Shown here piece by piece: positions 40,654 to 48,697 of a stretch of DNA of 64,000 bases. The position numbers and the translations under genes are program-made. The DNA is from a virus. How positions within the stretch are numbered: position 1 is the first letter of the stretch; every line of letters starts with the position of its first letter. The stretch is taken from IMG/VR virus record IMGVR_UViG_3300009285_001197, positions 1-64,000 of that record; one strand, given 5' to 3'. Under the pieces are notes generated by a model. That model was not told where the DNA came from. It saw nothing but the letters and a program-made list of their open reading frames with translations, and made no database searches.

Positions 40654-41403
40654 ATGGCGACATCCAAAAGTACAGAAGTAGCAAAGGCAAAAAACAACTT
40701 GCCTGTTGATTTCAACGCACAGATGGCAGCTGAAGTAGAGGGGTTCAAAAATCGCCTACAGACACATGGTGGTGACAAGATCAAGGCGGATGAAAAACTG
40801 TTCACCTTGCCAAACGGAGATAGCGCAGAAGAACTGAGCGTCATCATCGTGGAGTTCGTCAGTACTAACAAGTACTACGACAAACCCTGGGACCCAAAAA
40901 CCACTGTACCACCAAACTGCTTTGCCATCAGTAATGAAGCAATTGGTATGGTGCCAAGCGATAACAGCCCCGACAAACAATGCGACTCCTGCACGGCTTG
41001 CTGGGCCAATCAATGGAACAGTGCTACTGCAGGCGCAGGCAAAGCTTGTAAGAATGAACGCTTCCTGGCAGTAATGGCACCCGATGATTTCGATGCACCG
41101 TTAATGGTTTTGAATGTCACACCAACCGCACTGAAAAGTTTCGACAATTACGTGGCAAGCGTAGCCCGCAGCTTTCAGCGCCCACCGCGTGGCGTTATCA
41201 CAACCATCAACTTCGATCCGAACGTGAAGTACAGCTCGTTGCGCTTCAGCAACCCCATCCCTTGCACCCAAGAACAACTGGCTGCAGCCTGGGGGCGCAA
41301 AGACGAAGCAATGACTCGCCTGCTGCAGGAGCCTGATGTCTCGAATTTCGAGAAGGCGGCGCCTAAAGCTAAGGGTAAAGCACCCGCACGCAGGGCTGCA
41401 TGA
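40654..41403 (+). CDS. Conserved phage protein with Cys cluster (possible ssDNA-binding)
   Basis: 249 residues. A central Cys set 'QCDSCTACWANQWNSATAG' and 'KACKNERFLAVM' looks like a zinc site; 'LKSFDNYVASVARSFQRPPRGVITTINFDP' follows; the C-terminus is basic with Ala/Lys/Pro (KGKAPARRAA). Proteins of this layout sit in phage replication modules and some are thought to coat single-stranded DNA; that function is inference. GAAGGAG lies before the ATG. Confidence 0.65.
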   Translation: MATSKSTEVAKAKNNLPVDFNAQMAAEVEGFKNRLQTHGGDKIKADEKLFTLPNGDSAEELSVIIVEFVSTNKYYDKPWDPKTTVPPNCFAISNEAIGMVPSDNSPDKQCDSCTACWANQWNSATAGAGKACKNERFLAVMAPDDFDAPLMVLNVTPTALKSFDNYVASVARSFQRPPRGVITTINFDPNVKYSSLRFSNPIPCTQEQLAAAWGRKDEAMTRLLQEPDVSNFEKAAPKAKGKAPARRAA

Positions 41404-41588
41404 ACTGGTTGGTCAACGAAGCTCTGACCTCTGTCCGTAAGCTCCGTCAGAATATTGACCTGCTTACGGAAGAGGAGGTTCTTGCCGCACTGAAACTTGA
41501 ACTTGGAAGCCGACGGCGCAAGCATGTCGTCGCCCTTCTTCAAACCAAAGCACGAAAACATTACCAAGCAACATTAACCAAGGAGTAG
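41400..41588 (+). CDS. Small helical basic protein, 62 aa
   Basis: 62 residues, helical: 'NWLVNEALTSVRKLRQNIDLLTEEEVLAALKLE', with a basic 'GSRRRKHVV'. ATG overlaps the preceding TGA, so it is coupled to the Cys-cluster gene. Could bind nucleic acid; family unknown. Confidence 0.6.
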   Translation: MNWLVNEALTSVRKLRQNIDLLTEEEVLAALKLELGSRRRKHVVALLQTKARKHYQATLTKE

Positions 41589-41594
41589 TTAAAC

Positions 41595-41834
41595 ATGGCA
41601 CGCCCACAATCTGTAGTACTGAGTAAAGAAGAAAAGAAAGCAGCTCTGGCAGAAGTCAAAGCCAGTATCAAGGAAGCTAAAGAAATTCAGAAAAACAACA
41701 CAGCCCGTGAAAAAGCAGCCCTTAAAGAACACGCTGCCTTTATGAAGCAGCTTGGCAAAGATCAGGCCACCACTCTGAAACACTTGGTAGGTCTGGAATC
41801 CAAACTGGCTAAAATGACTGCGCCTGCAGCATAA
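41595..41834 (+). CDS. Small Lys/Ala-rich coiled-coil protein, 79 aa
   Basis: 79 residues, almost entirely Lys/Glu/Ala helix (EEKKAALAEVKASIKEAKEI), with AAGGAG nine bases before the ATG. Likely a coiled-coil accessory protein. Function unknown. The 92 bases after it hold a GCCGG...CCGGC hairpin but no gene. Confidence 0.6.
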   Translation: MARPQSVVLSKEEKKAALAEVKASIKEAKEIQKNNTAREKAALKEHAAFMKQLGKDQATTLKHLVGLESKLAKMTAPAA

Positions 41835-41926
41835 AGCCACTCGTGAAGAACGGGATGTGCACAGCGCACGTTCGCCGGAACCGTAACCGGCACTTCTAGC
41901 AGCATAACCTTCAAAGAAAGGACATC

Positions 41927-42187
41927 ATGGCCTCGGCAAAAGCAGTACAGGTAATCCCCACTGGTAAAACAGCCAATCAGCATGACGCTGTCAACCACCC
42001 TTCGCACTATACTAGCGGAGAAATCGAATGTATCGACGCTATCCAGGCAGCTCTCACGGAAGAAGAGTTCCGTGGGTACTGTAAGGGAAACGCCCTGAAA
42101 TACACATGGCGCGAAGAATTCAAAGGCGGGAATGAAGATTTGCAAAAAGCTGTCTGGTACTTAGATCGCATCGTTCATGGCAGTTAA
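41927..42187 (+). CDS. DUF3310 family protein
   Basis: 86 residues. Contains 'HDAVNHPSHYTSGEIECIDAIQAAL', 'YCKGNALKYTWREEFKGGNEDLQKAVWYLDRI', the DUF3310 signature. Members occur beside phage nucleotide-metabolism genes and resemble nucleotide kinases' small partners; function is unestablished. SD AAAGGA. Confidence 0.88.
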   Translation: MASAKAVQVIPTGKTANQHDAVNHPSHYTSGEIECIDAIQAALTEEEFRGYCKGNALKYTWREEFKGGNEDLQKAVWYLDRIVHGS

Positions 42188-42566
42188 ACCGGAGACGCAA
42201 TTTATGGCAAGTGTCCACAAGCACTTGCCATCTTCGATTTATAAATGCAAAATGAATAATCCCTACATCGGGGGAATACCTGACGTGTGGTACAGTGGGA
42301 GCAAGGCGGACTTATGGGTTGAATACAAATTCATACCCAGGAACCCAACCCGTGGTACGGTGAAGTTTAATCTATCAGAATTACAAAAACATTGGTTAGA
42401 GCAGCGACAAACCGAAGGTCGCAATGTCGCGATCATCGTTGGATGCCCTGCTGGCGGAGTGCTAGTATCACCTCCCACCTACGAAGTCTCTGTAAGTACT
42501 TTTAACTCTCTGCTACAATCCCGAGCCGATCTGGCAGCCTGGATTAGACAGCGCACAGAAGGCTAA
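42177..42566 (+). CDS. VRR-NUC domain nuclease
   Basis: 129 residues with the VRR-NUC core: 'NNPYIGGIPDVWYSGSKADLWVEYKFI' (Asp and E-x-K active site) and 'LSELQKHWLEQRQTEGRNVAIIVG'. A PD-(D/E)XK-type nuclease, stand-alone as is usual in phages, possibly resolving DNA junctions or flaps. It overlaps the DUF3310 gene by 11 bases. Near its end (about 42500) is another CTCTCTG-C-TACAAT promoter-like sequence. Confidence 0.87.
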   Translation: MAVKPETQFMASVHKHLPSSIYKCKMNNPYIGGIPDVWYSGSKADLWVEYKFIPRNPTRGTVKFNLSELQKHWLEQRQTEGRNVAIIVGCPAGGVLVSPPTYEVSVSTFNSLLQSRADLAAWIRQRTEG

Positions 42567-42568
42567 CC

Positions 42569-42694
42569 ATGTTAAATCAACTGATCAAAACCACGAAAGT
42601 GGTCAGTGTCACTTATCGCCTGCTTTCTACATCAGTCCTGCTTGCAGCTTTAGTAAAAAGCATCGTGGACAGAAAAAAAAGGAAACCCCCATGA
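42569..42694 (+). CDS. Tiny protein, 41 aa
   Basis: 41 residues: a hydrophobic middle (LLSTSVLLAALVKSIV) and a basic tail (DRKKRKPP). ATG two bases after the preceding stop; TGA overlaps the next ATG. Possibly membrane-associated; unknown function. Confidence 0.5.
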   Translation: MLNQLIKTTKVVSVTYRLLSTSVLLAALVKSIVDRKKRKPP

Positions 42695-43098
42695 GTATTC
42701 GCTCCGAAAAAACAATCTACACCCTACTGGAAAAACACCTCCGTTCAGCACCCTACCCCATGACATGCACTAACCTCATGGAAATTTCGGAAATTAGGGA
42801 GCAGGCCCTAGATGATTTCAGTGGGGATACCAGAGACGTCAGAGTTGCAACCAACAAACTCTCTGATACCCTCGGATTTATGTGGCGACGCGGAATACTT
42901 ACCCGCTTTCCATCCCAGGAAGCAAACAGTTTTGCTCGCTACGCGTACATATGGGATCAACAAGATGATGCCAGGCCGGTCGAGCCTATCAAACCAACCC
43001 AACGGAAAGTCGGAAAATCCGAACTGAAGATCACCGAACTTGACGATGGGATTCTCATTGAAATGGACAAATTTACCGTGATGATCAAACCAAAATGA
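42691..43098 (+). CDS. Unknown protein, 135 aa, winged-helix-like
   Basis: 135 residues. The N-terminal 'KTIYTLLEKHLRSAPYPMTCTNLMEISEI', followed by 'RVATNKLSDTLGFMWRRGILTRF', looks like a winged helix (helices plus a turn to a beta wing), so it could be a DNA-binding regulator. The C-terminal beta part 'ELKITELDDGILIEMDKFTVMI' is separate. No family assigned. Confidence 0.6.
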   Translation: MSIRSEKTIYTLLEKHLRSAPYPMTCTNLMEISEIREQALDDFSGDTRDVRVATNKLSDTLGFMWRRGILTRFPSQEANSFARYAYIWDQQDDARPVEPIKPTQRKVGKSELKITELDDGILIEMDKFTVMIKPK

Positions 43099-43262
43099 AA
43101 GATGATCCAGCCCTAATCAATGCCGATATAACTTATGGGATGAATGTCCTGATCCGAGATTTCTTCGGCCCAGACATTCGTCTTGACAAATTCCAGCTTG
43201 AGATGACCTCCCCAGATGGAGAAGTCCATCTGTCTTGGGCGCTCAATGCTAAAACACTCTAA
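43095..43262 (+). CDS. Small protein, 55 aa
   Basis: 55 residues, ATG overlapping the preceding TGA. 'GMNVLIRDFFGPDIRLDKFQ' and 'MTSPDGEVHLSWAL' show a compact alpha/beta unit. No family recognised. Confidence 0.5.
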   Translation: MKDDPALINADITYGMNVLIRDFFGPDIRLDKFQLEMTSPDGEVHLSWALNAKTL

Positions 43263-43283
43263 CATTCTCTAAAGGAGAACCCA

Positions 43284-43496
43284 ATGAATATGTCAGTTAC
43301 CGATACCATCAAAAATATTAACTGGAAACTTCTCCGCGAACAAAAAGAATACTGTATCAACGAAGCCAATAATAACCAAGAAGCCACGAACATTTATGAT
43401 GGACTCATCCACCTTATAGATGCACTTCAGGACGCAGCAGTCAACGACGGGCTTGCCACAGAAAATGAAGTCTTCGGTGAACTGGAGGAGCCATGA
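43284..43496 (+). CDS. Small acidic helical protein, 70 aa
   Basis: 70 residues with AAAGGAG eight bases before the ATG. Helical: 'TDTIKNINWKLLREQKEYCIN' and 'IYDGLIHLIDALQDAAVND'. This resembles small phage proteins of unknown function. An ACTCTAACATTCTCTAA stretch upstream is a weak relative of the recurring CTCTGA motif. Confidence 0.6.
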   Translation: MNMSVTDTIKNINWKLLREQKEYCINEANNNQEATNIYDGLIHLIDALQDAAVNDGLATENEVFGELEEP

Positions 43497-43663
43497 GCTT
43501 CGCAGTAGTAAGTGGCACCCCTGCCGATGGCTTCCACCTCATCGGCCCTTTCCCGCACTCAGCCCTGGCAATTGAATGGGCGGAAGCTTGGGAAGAGGAT
43601 ATTGACTGGTGGATTTTACCCATTATTGAACCCCTCAAACTGGAACAGGAGAGACTGAAATGA
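43493..43663 (+). CDS. Small protein, 56 aa
   Basis: 56 residues, ATG overlapping the previous stop, GGAGG close upstream. 'FAVVSGTPADGFHLIGPFPHSALAIEWAE' is a pattern seen in small phage proteins placed before DUF932 genes. Function unknown. Confidence 0.55.
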   Translation: MSFAVVSGTPADGFHLIGPFPHSALAIEWAEAWEEDIDWWILPIIEPLKLEQERLK

Positions 43664-44448
43664 CTGATCTTAGCGTACTCAACCACTTACGTGCCAAAGC
43701 ACCCAGCATCTTCGCCGAAGAGCCTTACGGTGGAATGTCCGACAAATACAAATTCATCCCAACCAGCGAAGTAGTCGAGAAACTACTCGGCGAAGGTTTT
43801 ATTGTTTCCAGCTTTCAGGAAAACCGGGTCCGCAGCGAAGACAAACATGGCTTTGCCAAACACACGGTCCGCTTTCGCCAACCTCGGCTGGCACCCCAGG
43901 TCGGCGATGTAATCCCTGAAGTCGTCCTCACCAATAGCCACGACGGAACCAGTGCGTTCCAACTCTCTGCTGGACTCTATCGGTTAGTCTGTTCGAACGG
44001 CATGATAGTGGGCAATGACATGATCAATGTTCGTCAACGCCATAGCGGAAATGTCGGAGATGTCATAGAGGGCGTATTCAGCGTACTGAATGAAATGCCC
44101 GAAGTTATCGACACGGCACAACGCTGGCAGGGCATAACTCTGAGTAATGAACAGCGGGTTGCTTTCGCTAAAGCAGCCATCCCCCTACGATGGGATGCTG
44201 ACGAACACAATAATTTCCCAGTACGAGCTGACCAGATTCTGCGCCCTCGCCGTCAGGCAGACGTGGCCCCGACCTTGTGGAACACCTTCAACGTCATGCA
44301 GGAGCACATCATCAAAGGTGGAGTTCGTGCCATCAGCAGTAATGGTCGGCGTCGTGCCAGCAAGGCCGTCAATAGTGTCAACGAAGACACCCGGCTGAAC
44401 AAGGCGTTATGGTCACTTGCAGCTGAGATGGAAAAACTCGCAGCGTAA
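43660..44448 (+). CDS. DUF932 family protein
   Basis: 262 residues with the DUF932 pattern: 'YKFIPTSEVVEKLLGEGFIV', 'FAKHTVRFR', 'EVVLTNSHDGTSAFQLSAGLYRLVCSNGMIV', 'WNTFNVMQEHIIKGGVR' and a basic 'NGRRRASKAVNSV'. These phage/plasmid proteins are large-fold relatives of unknown function often near replication genes. ATG overlaps the preceding stop. The 174 bases after it contain a CCGAGCC-GGCTCGG hairpin but no gene. Confidence 0.88.
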   Translation: MTDLSVLNHLRAKAPSIFAEEPYGGMSDKYKFIPTSEVVEKLLGEGFIVSSFQENRVRSEDKHGFAKHTVRFRQPRLAPQVGDVIPEVVLTNSHDGTSAFQLSAGLYRLVCSNGMIVGNDMINVRQRHSGNVGDVIEGVFSVLNEMPEVIDTAQRWQGITLSNEQRVAFAKAAIPLRWDADEHNNFPVRADQILRPRRQADVAPTLWNTFNVMQEHIIKGGVRAISSNGRRRASKAVNSVNEDTRLNKALWSLAAEMEKLAA

Positions 44449-44622
44449 CGAGCACTCCTCCCCGAGCCGCCAATGGCTCGGCCCCAGACGCAGGTGGGCA
44501 ACAGCGTCAGTGTGGGTGTGAGGCTTTTTCCAATTTACCTTATAGCCCACACCGGGAGAAGCGCACGCTACGCGCTAGTCCTGCAAGCCAAGATGCAGGC
44601 ACTAATTCTTAGGAGAACTTTG

Positions 44623-45156
44623 ATGGGATGGCTATGTGGCGACAAACCGCTTAACGTGAAGGAATTCCTCGATTCCCGCTGGGTCGAGGGCTACACCGTA
44701 CTGAAATCCGCACTCAAACTCACCGAATATTACGCAGCAATTCAGCTACCTAACGGGCAGGTGATCTGCGCCATATACCTGCTCAAGTTTTACAGAGCGG
44801 GTGGATACCACCACGGTGGAGAATGGTGCCGCAAGGACATGGACGAATACTCAGGTCCGAACGCAAACAACTGCCCTGAGTCCATTCTGAAACTGCTCAG
44901 CCCTATCGACACCACACAGTACGGTCACGAGTGGGCGCAAGAGTGGCGCAATCGCTGCTGGGCGAAAATCAACAAGCGTAAGGCTACTTCTAACCTCACT
45001 GCAGGCATGGTTGTGCAATACGGAAACCAAAAATACTCATTAAAAAGGAAACTAAAAACCGGGGCGTGGGAAGTATTCGACTCTAACGGTTATGGCCCCT
45101 ATCGAATGAAACGCAGCCAACTTGAAAAAGCTGAGGTGTTTATATGTCAAACCTAA
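44623..45156 (+). CDS. DUF6927-like protein, 177 aa
   Basis: 177 residues starting at the ATG at 44623, with AGGAG eight bases upstream. 'GWLCGDKPLNVKEFLDSRWVEGYTVLKSALKLTEYYAAI', 'KDMDEYSGPNANNCPESILKLLSP' and 'WAQEWRNRCWAKINKRK' match a conserved phage/prophage family (DUF6927-like). The C-terminal ~45 residues form a small beta SH3-like domain (GMVVQYGNQKYSLKRKLKTG). Function unknown. Confidence 0.72.
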   Translation: MGWLCGDKPLNVKEFLDSRWVEGYTVLKSALKLTEYYAAIQLPNGQVICAIYLLKFYRAGGYHHGGEWCRKDMDEYSGPNANNCPESILKLLSPIDTTQYGHEWAQEWRNRCWAKINKRKATSNLTAGMVVQYGNQKYSLKRKLKTGAWEVFDSNGYGPYRMKRSQLEKAEVFICQT

Positions 45157-45350
45157 GAAACTTAAAAAACTCAGCAAAACAAAGCTGTGAATTTCGCGGG
45201 CACAAAATGTCCAGGTGGATGCTAAACGCCGACAAAACCGCAGGCAGTGCGCAATGCAAGTCATGCCATCGGTTTGTGTTTATAACGACGCACCCTTTAC
45301 CAAATGAAATAGACATATCTGGCGAAGCTGTTGCCCGAAGTTGCAAATAG
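45144..45350 (+). CDS. Small Cys/His protein, 68 aa
   Basis: 68 residues overlapping the previous gene by 13 bases. 'CEFRGHKMSRW', 'AQCKSCHRFVFI' provide Cys/His ligands for a possible zinc ribbon. A second copy of similar small zinc-type phage proteins is not seen nearby. Function unknown. Confidence 0.55.
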   Translation: MSNLRNLKNSAKQSCEFRGHKMSRWMLNADKTAGSAQCKSCHRFVFITTHPLPNEIDISGEAVARSCK

Positions 45351-45361
45351 GAGGCCTTGAC

Positions 45362-45604
45362 ATGCGCTTCAACACACCTGATGAAGTAAAGATTTGGGCG
45401 GCTAAAGTAGCGGCTGATGACTACAGAAGGCATATTGAATTTGGAATAGACCTTAACCCTTTTTGCACCAGTGGCGCTCGCAACGACTGGCAACGTGGAT
45501 TTGATAATCTACCACCTCGCAGCTACGAAACTACCCAAGACTTCGACACCATTTACCATCGAGGTCGGGCTGTTGCCCTACTCATAAAGGATAAACAATC
45601 ATGA
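45362..45604 (+). CDS. Small protein, 80 aa
   Basis: 80 residues with AGGAGG eight bases before the ATG at 45362. 'IWAAKVAADDYRRHIEFGIDLNPFCTSGARNDWQRGFDNLP' matches a motif (R-x-x-W-x-x-G-F) common in small phage proteins of unknown role. Next ATG overlaps its stop. Confidence 0.6.
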   Translation: MRFNTPDEVKIWAAKVAADDYRRHIEFGIDLNPFCTSGARNDWQRGFDNLPPRSYETTQDFDTIYHRGRAVALLIKDKQS

Positions 45605-45816
45605 GCTTCAAACCTGGTTTCAAAATACGCGGAGAAAAAGACCTCTGCACCAACGCACAAGCATTCGCTACTCGCGAAGAAGCACATGCTTCAGCCCATG
45701 CACGTTTCATGGTCTGGACCGTGCCGGAAGACTTCGGGGTTATCGAATCCGACGAACCTGTGAACTATGCATGGGTAGACGGGCAGAATGTAATGGTTAA
45801 TCGAGCGGCAGCATGA
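45601..45816 (+). CDS. Small protein, 71 aa
   Basis: 71 residues, coupled by ATGA to the gene before. 'TREEAHASAHARFMVWTVPEDFGVIESDEPVNYAW' is a pattern that recurs in small phage proteins (EAxxxAxxRxxxW..P..FxVxExxxPVNYxW). Function unknown. Confidence 0.6.
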   Translation: MSFKPGFKIRGEKDLCTNAQAFATREEAHASAHARFMVWTVPEDFGVIESDEPVNYAWVDGQNVMVNRAAA

Positions 45817-46466
45817 AACCAAACGACCTACCCATCCACGAGATAATGACCAGCAAGCTGGCTGAATCCATCGTTGGGAAGCTGAGCCATACCACCAAGA
45901 TGCCCTGCCCCAGCTACAGCCTGCCAACATCTGCCTGCAAGGCTGGTGAGCACCTATCCAAGCTGCCCAATAGCGTGTGTAGCAAGTGCTATGCAAAGAA
46001 AGGCAACTACCGTTTTGGCGATGTTGTTCGACAAGCTCGACTTGTAAACTTGTACCATCCTCGTTGGGTAGAAGCCATGGTTCATCTGATCCGCGAATCT
46101 GACACTCTCCATTTCAGATGGCACGACTCTGGCGACCTACAAAGCATGACGCACTTCCTGAACATCTTGCTTGTAGCCCGTACCCTGCCAGAGGTGAAGT
46201 TCTGGCTACCCACACAGGAGGCCAGTTTGATGCGTCAGGTGCAGCAGCACCCATGGGTGCACTTCCCACAGAATCTGGTTGTACGTGTGTCCTCCACTCT
46301 GATAGACTCTGAACCCCGTAAGTGGCCATGGAATACTAGCACCGTCCACAAGCACCGCGATCCTGTGGGACACATCTGCCCTGCACCGGCACAGGGCAAC
46401 AAATGTGGTACATGCAGGATTTGCTGGGACAAGGAGGTTAAGAATGTCAGCTACAAACAACACTGA
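45813..46466 (+). CDS. GP88 family protein
   Basis: 217 residues with conserved Cys pattern of the mycobacteriophage gp88 family: 'TTKMPCPSYSLPTSACKAG', 'VCSKCYAKKGNYRF', 'RWHDSGDLQSMTHFLNIL', 'FWLPTQEASL' and a C-terminal 'GHICPAP', 'NKCGTCRICW'. The Cys clusters suggest an iron-sulphur or zinc protein; function unestablished. ATG overlaps the previous TGA. Confidence 0.82.
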   Translation: MKPNDLPIHEIMTSKLAESIVGKLSHTTKMPCPSYSLPTSACKAGEHLSKLPNSVCSKCYAKKGNYRFGDVVRQARLVNLYHPRWVEAMVHLIRESDTLHFRWHDSGDLQSMTHFLNILLVARTLPEVKFWLPTQEASLMRQVQQHPWVHFPQNLVVRVSSTLIDSEPRKWPWNTSTVHKHRDPVGHICPAPAQGNKCGTCRICWDKEVKNVSYKQH

Positions 46467-46635
46467 TGCTCTAAAAGATAGGGTTATTAACGCAGCGGCA
46501 ACGCTGTATGAATATCTCGAAATAGCCCCAAACGATAGATACCAATCAAGCTCAGATGATGCTGTTTGGGAACTTCGGGATGCTATCGACGCACTGTTTG
46601 ATCAAACAGGAACGCCTACATCATGGATAAGATAA
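46444..46635 (+). CDS. Small acidic helical protein, 63 aa
   Basis: 63 residues with GGAGG six bases before the ATG, overlapping the GP88 gene by 23 bases. 'LKDRVINAAATLYEYLEIAPND' and 'DAVWELRDAIDALFDQ' are two helices. Function unknown. Confidence 0.55.
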   Translation: MSATNNTDALKDRVINAAATLYEYLEIAPNDRYQSSSDDAVWELRDAIDALFDQTGTPTSWIR

Positions 46636-46778
46636 CTGCTGAACTCTGCCCGCGAACCTTTGCCTTGTGGAAACCTGGAGTATCTATCCCAGGTGTTTAT
46701 CACCACTTTGCCTACTCGGGAAAGATTCCTTGTACAGGGCGGATCGTATGCACGATGTGTGGAAAGGAAAAATCATGA
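46623..46778 (+). CDS. Small Cys-containing protein, 51 aa
   Basis: 51 residues overlapping both neighbours. 'IPCTGRIVCTMCGKEKS' ends in a CxxC pair; an N-terminal Cys may add a ligand. Stop overlaps the next ATG. Function unknown. Confidence 0.5.
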   Translation: MDKITAELCPRTFALWKPGVSIPGVYHHFAYSGKIPCTGRIVCTMCGKEKS

Positions 46779-47104
46779 CACCTCAAGAACGATTTACCAA
46801 TGCCTATCTTGAAGCCATTGACTTCACTGAAACAGGTGGCAAAGACCAGCCTGCTACAGGGGCAGAACTTACAGCACTGTCACATTGTATCGCACTGAAC
46901 GACTGCGCGAACTTCTGGAGAGCTTACGGTGATCTCATTCACGAGGCTCGTGCTGAGCAGGCAGGGCACGACTTCTTGCTGACTCGCAACGGACACGGGG
47001 TAGGGTTTTGGGACAGGCCAGAAATATACGGCACAGAGTTAAGCGACCAACTGACCCGTGCCAGCACGGCATGTGGTGAAGTAGATGTTGAATACATAAG
47101 TTGA
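46775..47104 (+). CDS. Conserved small phage protein, 109 aa
   Basis: 109 residues starting at the ATG at 46775, which overlaps the preceding TGA (ATGA). The C-terminal 'EQAGHDFLLTRNGHGVGFWDR' and 'LTRASTACGEVDVEYIS' is a strongly recurring phage motif (AGHDFxLTRNGHGxGFWDR); residues HDF and RNGHG suggest a binding site. Function unknown. Confidence 0.7.
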   Translation: MTPQERFTNAYLEAIDFTETGGKDQPATGAELTALSHCIALNDCANFWRAYGDLIHEARAEQAGHDFLLTRNGHGVGFWDRPEIYGTELSDQLTRASTACGEVDVEYIS

Positions 47105-47115
47105 GAGGAAACAAA

Positions 47116-47364
47116 ATGACCGAACAATACAATTTCAACATAGGCTTCCTAGTACCATCAGGGCGATGGGAAGTAGGTGTGGACACCGCAGCAGCCTACG
47201 GCTTCTTCGAAGATCAGGTTAACGGTACAGGCGGGGGTCTGTGGTTCGAACGAAAAGGTTATGAACTCGAACTCATAGACTACGACGGGGTTGAGGTACT
47301 GCCTAGTAGCATCATCCGTGGTCTGCGTGAGCGCGGACTTATTGTCGGGGAGGAGTTTGAGTGA
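47116..47364 (+). CDS. Unknown protein, 82 aa
   Basis: 82 residues with AGAGGA before the ATG. 'FNIGFLVPSGRWEVGVDTAAAYGFFEDQVNGTGGGLWFER', then 'IDYDGVEVLPSSIIRGLRERG'. A small alpha/beta protein placed directly before the excisionase gene, whose start it overlaps. Role unknown. Confidence 0.6.
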   Translation: MTEQYNFNIGFLVPSGRWEVGVDTAAAYGFFEDQVNGTGGGLWFERKGYELELIDYDGVEVLPSSIIRGLRERGLIVGEEFE

Positions 47365-47642
47365 TCCGCTTTATCACTGTCAAAAAAGCCGCAGAATTCA
47401 CAGGCTACACAGAGGCGGCAATCAAGACTAAAATACGCGATTTCGTCTGGCTCGAAAATGAAGTCTGGATTCGAGCCCCAGACGGTCGCGTATTGATTTC
47501 CATCGAGGGATATAACTCATGGGCAGAGTCTACAGTACCGGCGTCGAAGCCTTCTCGGCAACGACGATCCGTATCACCTTCACCTATCAGGGCATCCGTT
47601 GCCGCGAAGCACTCAAGCTTGAGCCCACTCCCGCTAATCTAA
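47361..47642 (+). CDS. xis: Excisionase-like protein
   Basis: 93 residues starting at GTG. 'IRFITVKKAAEFTGYTEAAIKTKIRDFVWLENEVWIRAPDGRVLISIEGY' matches the MerR-like winged helix of phage excisionases. The last ~40 residues overlap the integrase start in another frame and are Ser/Pro-rich. It would bend DNA at the attachment sites and steer the integrase to excision. Adjacent to the integrase as usual. Confidence 0.82.
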   Translation: MIRFITVKKAAEFTGYTEAAIKTKIRDFVWLENEVWIRAPDGRVLISIEGYNSWAESTVPASKPSRQRRSVSPSPIRASVAAKHSSLSPLPLI

Positions 47643-48697
47643 AGCGAGCGGCGAATCACCGGGCAGTCATCCTCGACGCTATCGAAAAAGGCACGTTTGA
47701 CTACGCAGTCACCTTTCCGAACAGCAAGCGAGTACCCCAGTTCAGTAACAAAACAGTTAGCGACCTGTCTTTTGCTAAGCACCTCGACCAGTGGTTGAAA
47801 AGTAGGTCAAAACAACTCAAAGCCAGCACCCTGCACGCCTATAGAAAGTTGGTCAACCGTATCCCAGAATCACTAGGCAGCATCCCGCTCCAAAGCCTGA
47901 AACGCGCAGACATTCGCGCGTGGCTGGAAACACTCAGCGCAGGTAATCAGTACCTGGCCAACCTGCAAAGTGTGCTGCGGAGTTCACTGCACGACGCTGC
48001 TGAAGACGGGTTGCTACAGACGAACCCAATGCAGGGATGGGTGTATCGCGTGAGGGATGTCATCAAGGAAGACAGTGACATCCTACCCTTCACCGCCATA
48101 GAGCAAGCTGTCATTCTGGCCCAGCTTACGGGTCAGAGCCTGAACCTTGTCCAGTTTGCCTTCTGGACAGGTTTACGGACCTCCGAACTCGCAGGGCTCG
48201 ACTGGGGTGACATCGACTGGCTACGAGGTATTGTCCGCATACGCAGAGTCAAAACACAAGTGTCAGACCAACCCGAGCCGCCCAAGAATCGCGGAAGCAT
48301 CCGTGACGTCAAACTTCTCCCCCTTGCCCTCGAAGCCCTGATACGACAGAAACAGTACACCTACGTGGCAGGTAAGGAAGTATTCCAAGACCCACTCCAC
48401 CTGGCTCGCTGGAAAGGGGACTTCCCTATCCGCACCAACCTGTGGAAACCTGCCTTACGTCGCGCAGGGGTGCTCTACCGTCGCCCATACCAGACACGCC
48501 ACACCTACGCCAGCATGATGCTCACCGCAGGCGAAGACCCTATGTGGGTCGCTCAACAGATGGGTCACAGCGACTGGGGTATGATTCGTAAGGTCTATGG
48601 AAAATGGATCACAGAAGATCGCCCGGATGCCGGGGCAAAAGCTGTCGCCATGTTTTCAAACATAAAGGGGGTTAAAAATGCTGCTCACAAAGAATGA
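47519..48697 (+). CDS. int: Tyrosine site-specific integrase
   Basis: 392 residues. An N-terminal arm-binding domain (TIRITFTYQGIRCREALKLEPTPANLKRA, DUF3596-like) and core-binding helices precede the catalytic domain: first Arg in 'FWTGLRTSELAGL', 'TRHTYASMML' with His-Arg, 'GHSDWGMIRKVYGKW' with the nucleophilic Tyr. This is a lambda-type phage integrase, not an integron integrase (no sign of the IntI extra helix region between motifs II and III that I can see). It overlaps xis. Confidence 0.9.
   Translation: MGRVYSTGVEAFSATTIRITFTYQGIRCREALKLEPTPANLKRAANHRAVILDAIEKGTFDYAVTFPNSKRVPQFSNKTVSDLSFAKHLDQWLKSRSKQLKASTLHAYRKLVNRIPESLGSIPLQSLKRADIRAWLETLSAGNQYLANLQSVLRSSLHDAAEDGLLQTNPMQGWVYRVRDVIKEDSDILPFTAIEQAVILAQLTGQSLNLVQFAFWTGLRTSELAGLDWGDIDWLRGIVRIRRVKTQVSDQPEPPKNRGSIRDVKLLPLALEALIRQKQYTYVAGKEVFQDPLHLARWKGDFPIRTNLWKPALRRAGVLYRRPYQTRHTYASMMLTAGEDPMWVAQQMGHSDWGMIRKVYGKWITEDRPDAGAKAVAMFSNIKGVKNAAHKE

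Noticed and set aside
44462-44481. CCGAGCC...GGCTCGG hairpin as terminator after the DUF932 gene
   Set aside because: Perfect seven-base stem but followed by CCCC, not a T run; left as an unassigned structure.
47519-48697. Possibility that this recombinase is the integron integrase for the cassette array
   Set aside because: It has a phage-type arm-binding N-terminus and an adjacent excisionase, lies 12 kb from the array, and I see no IntI-specific insertion.
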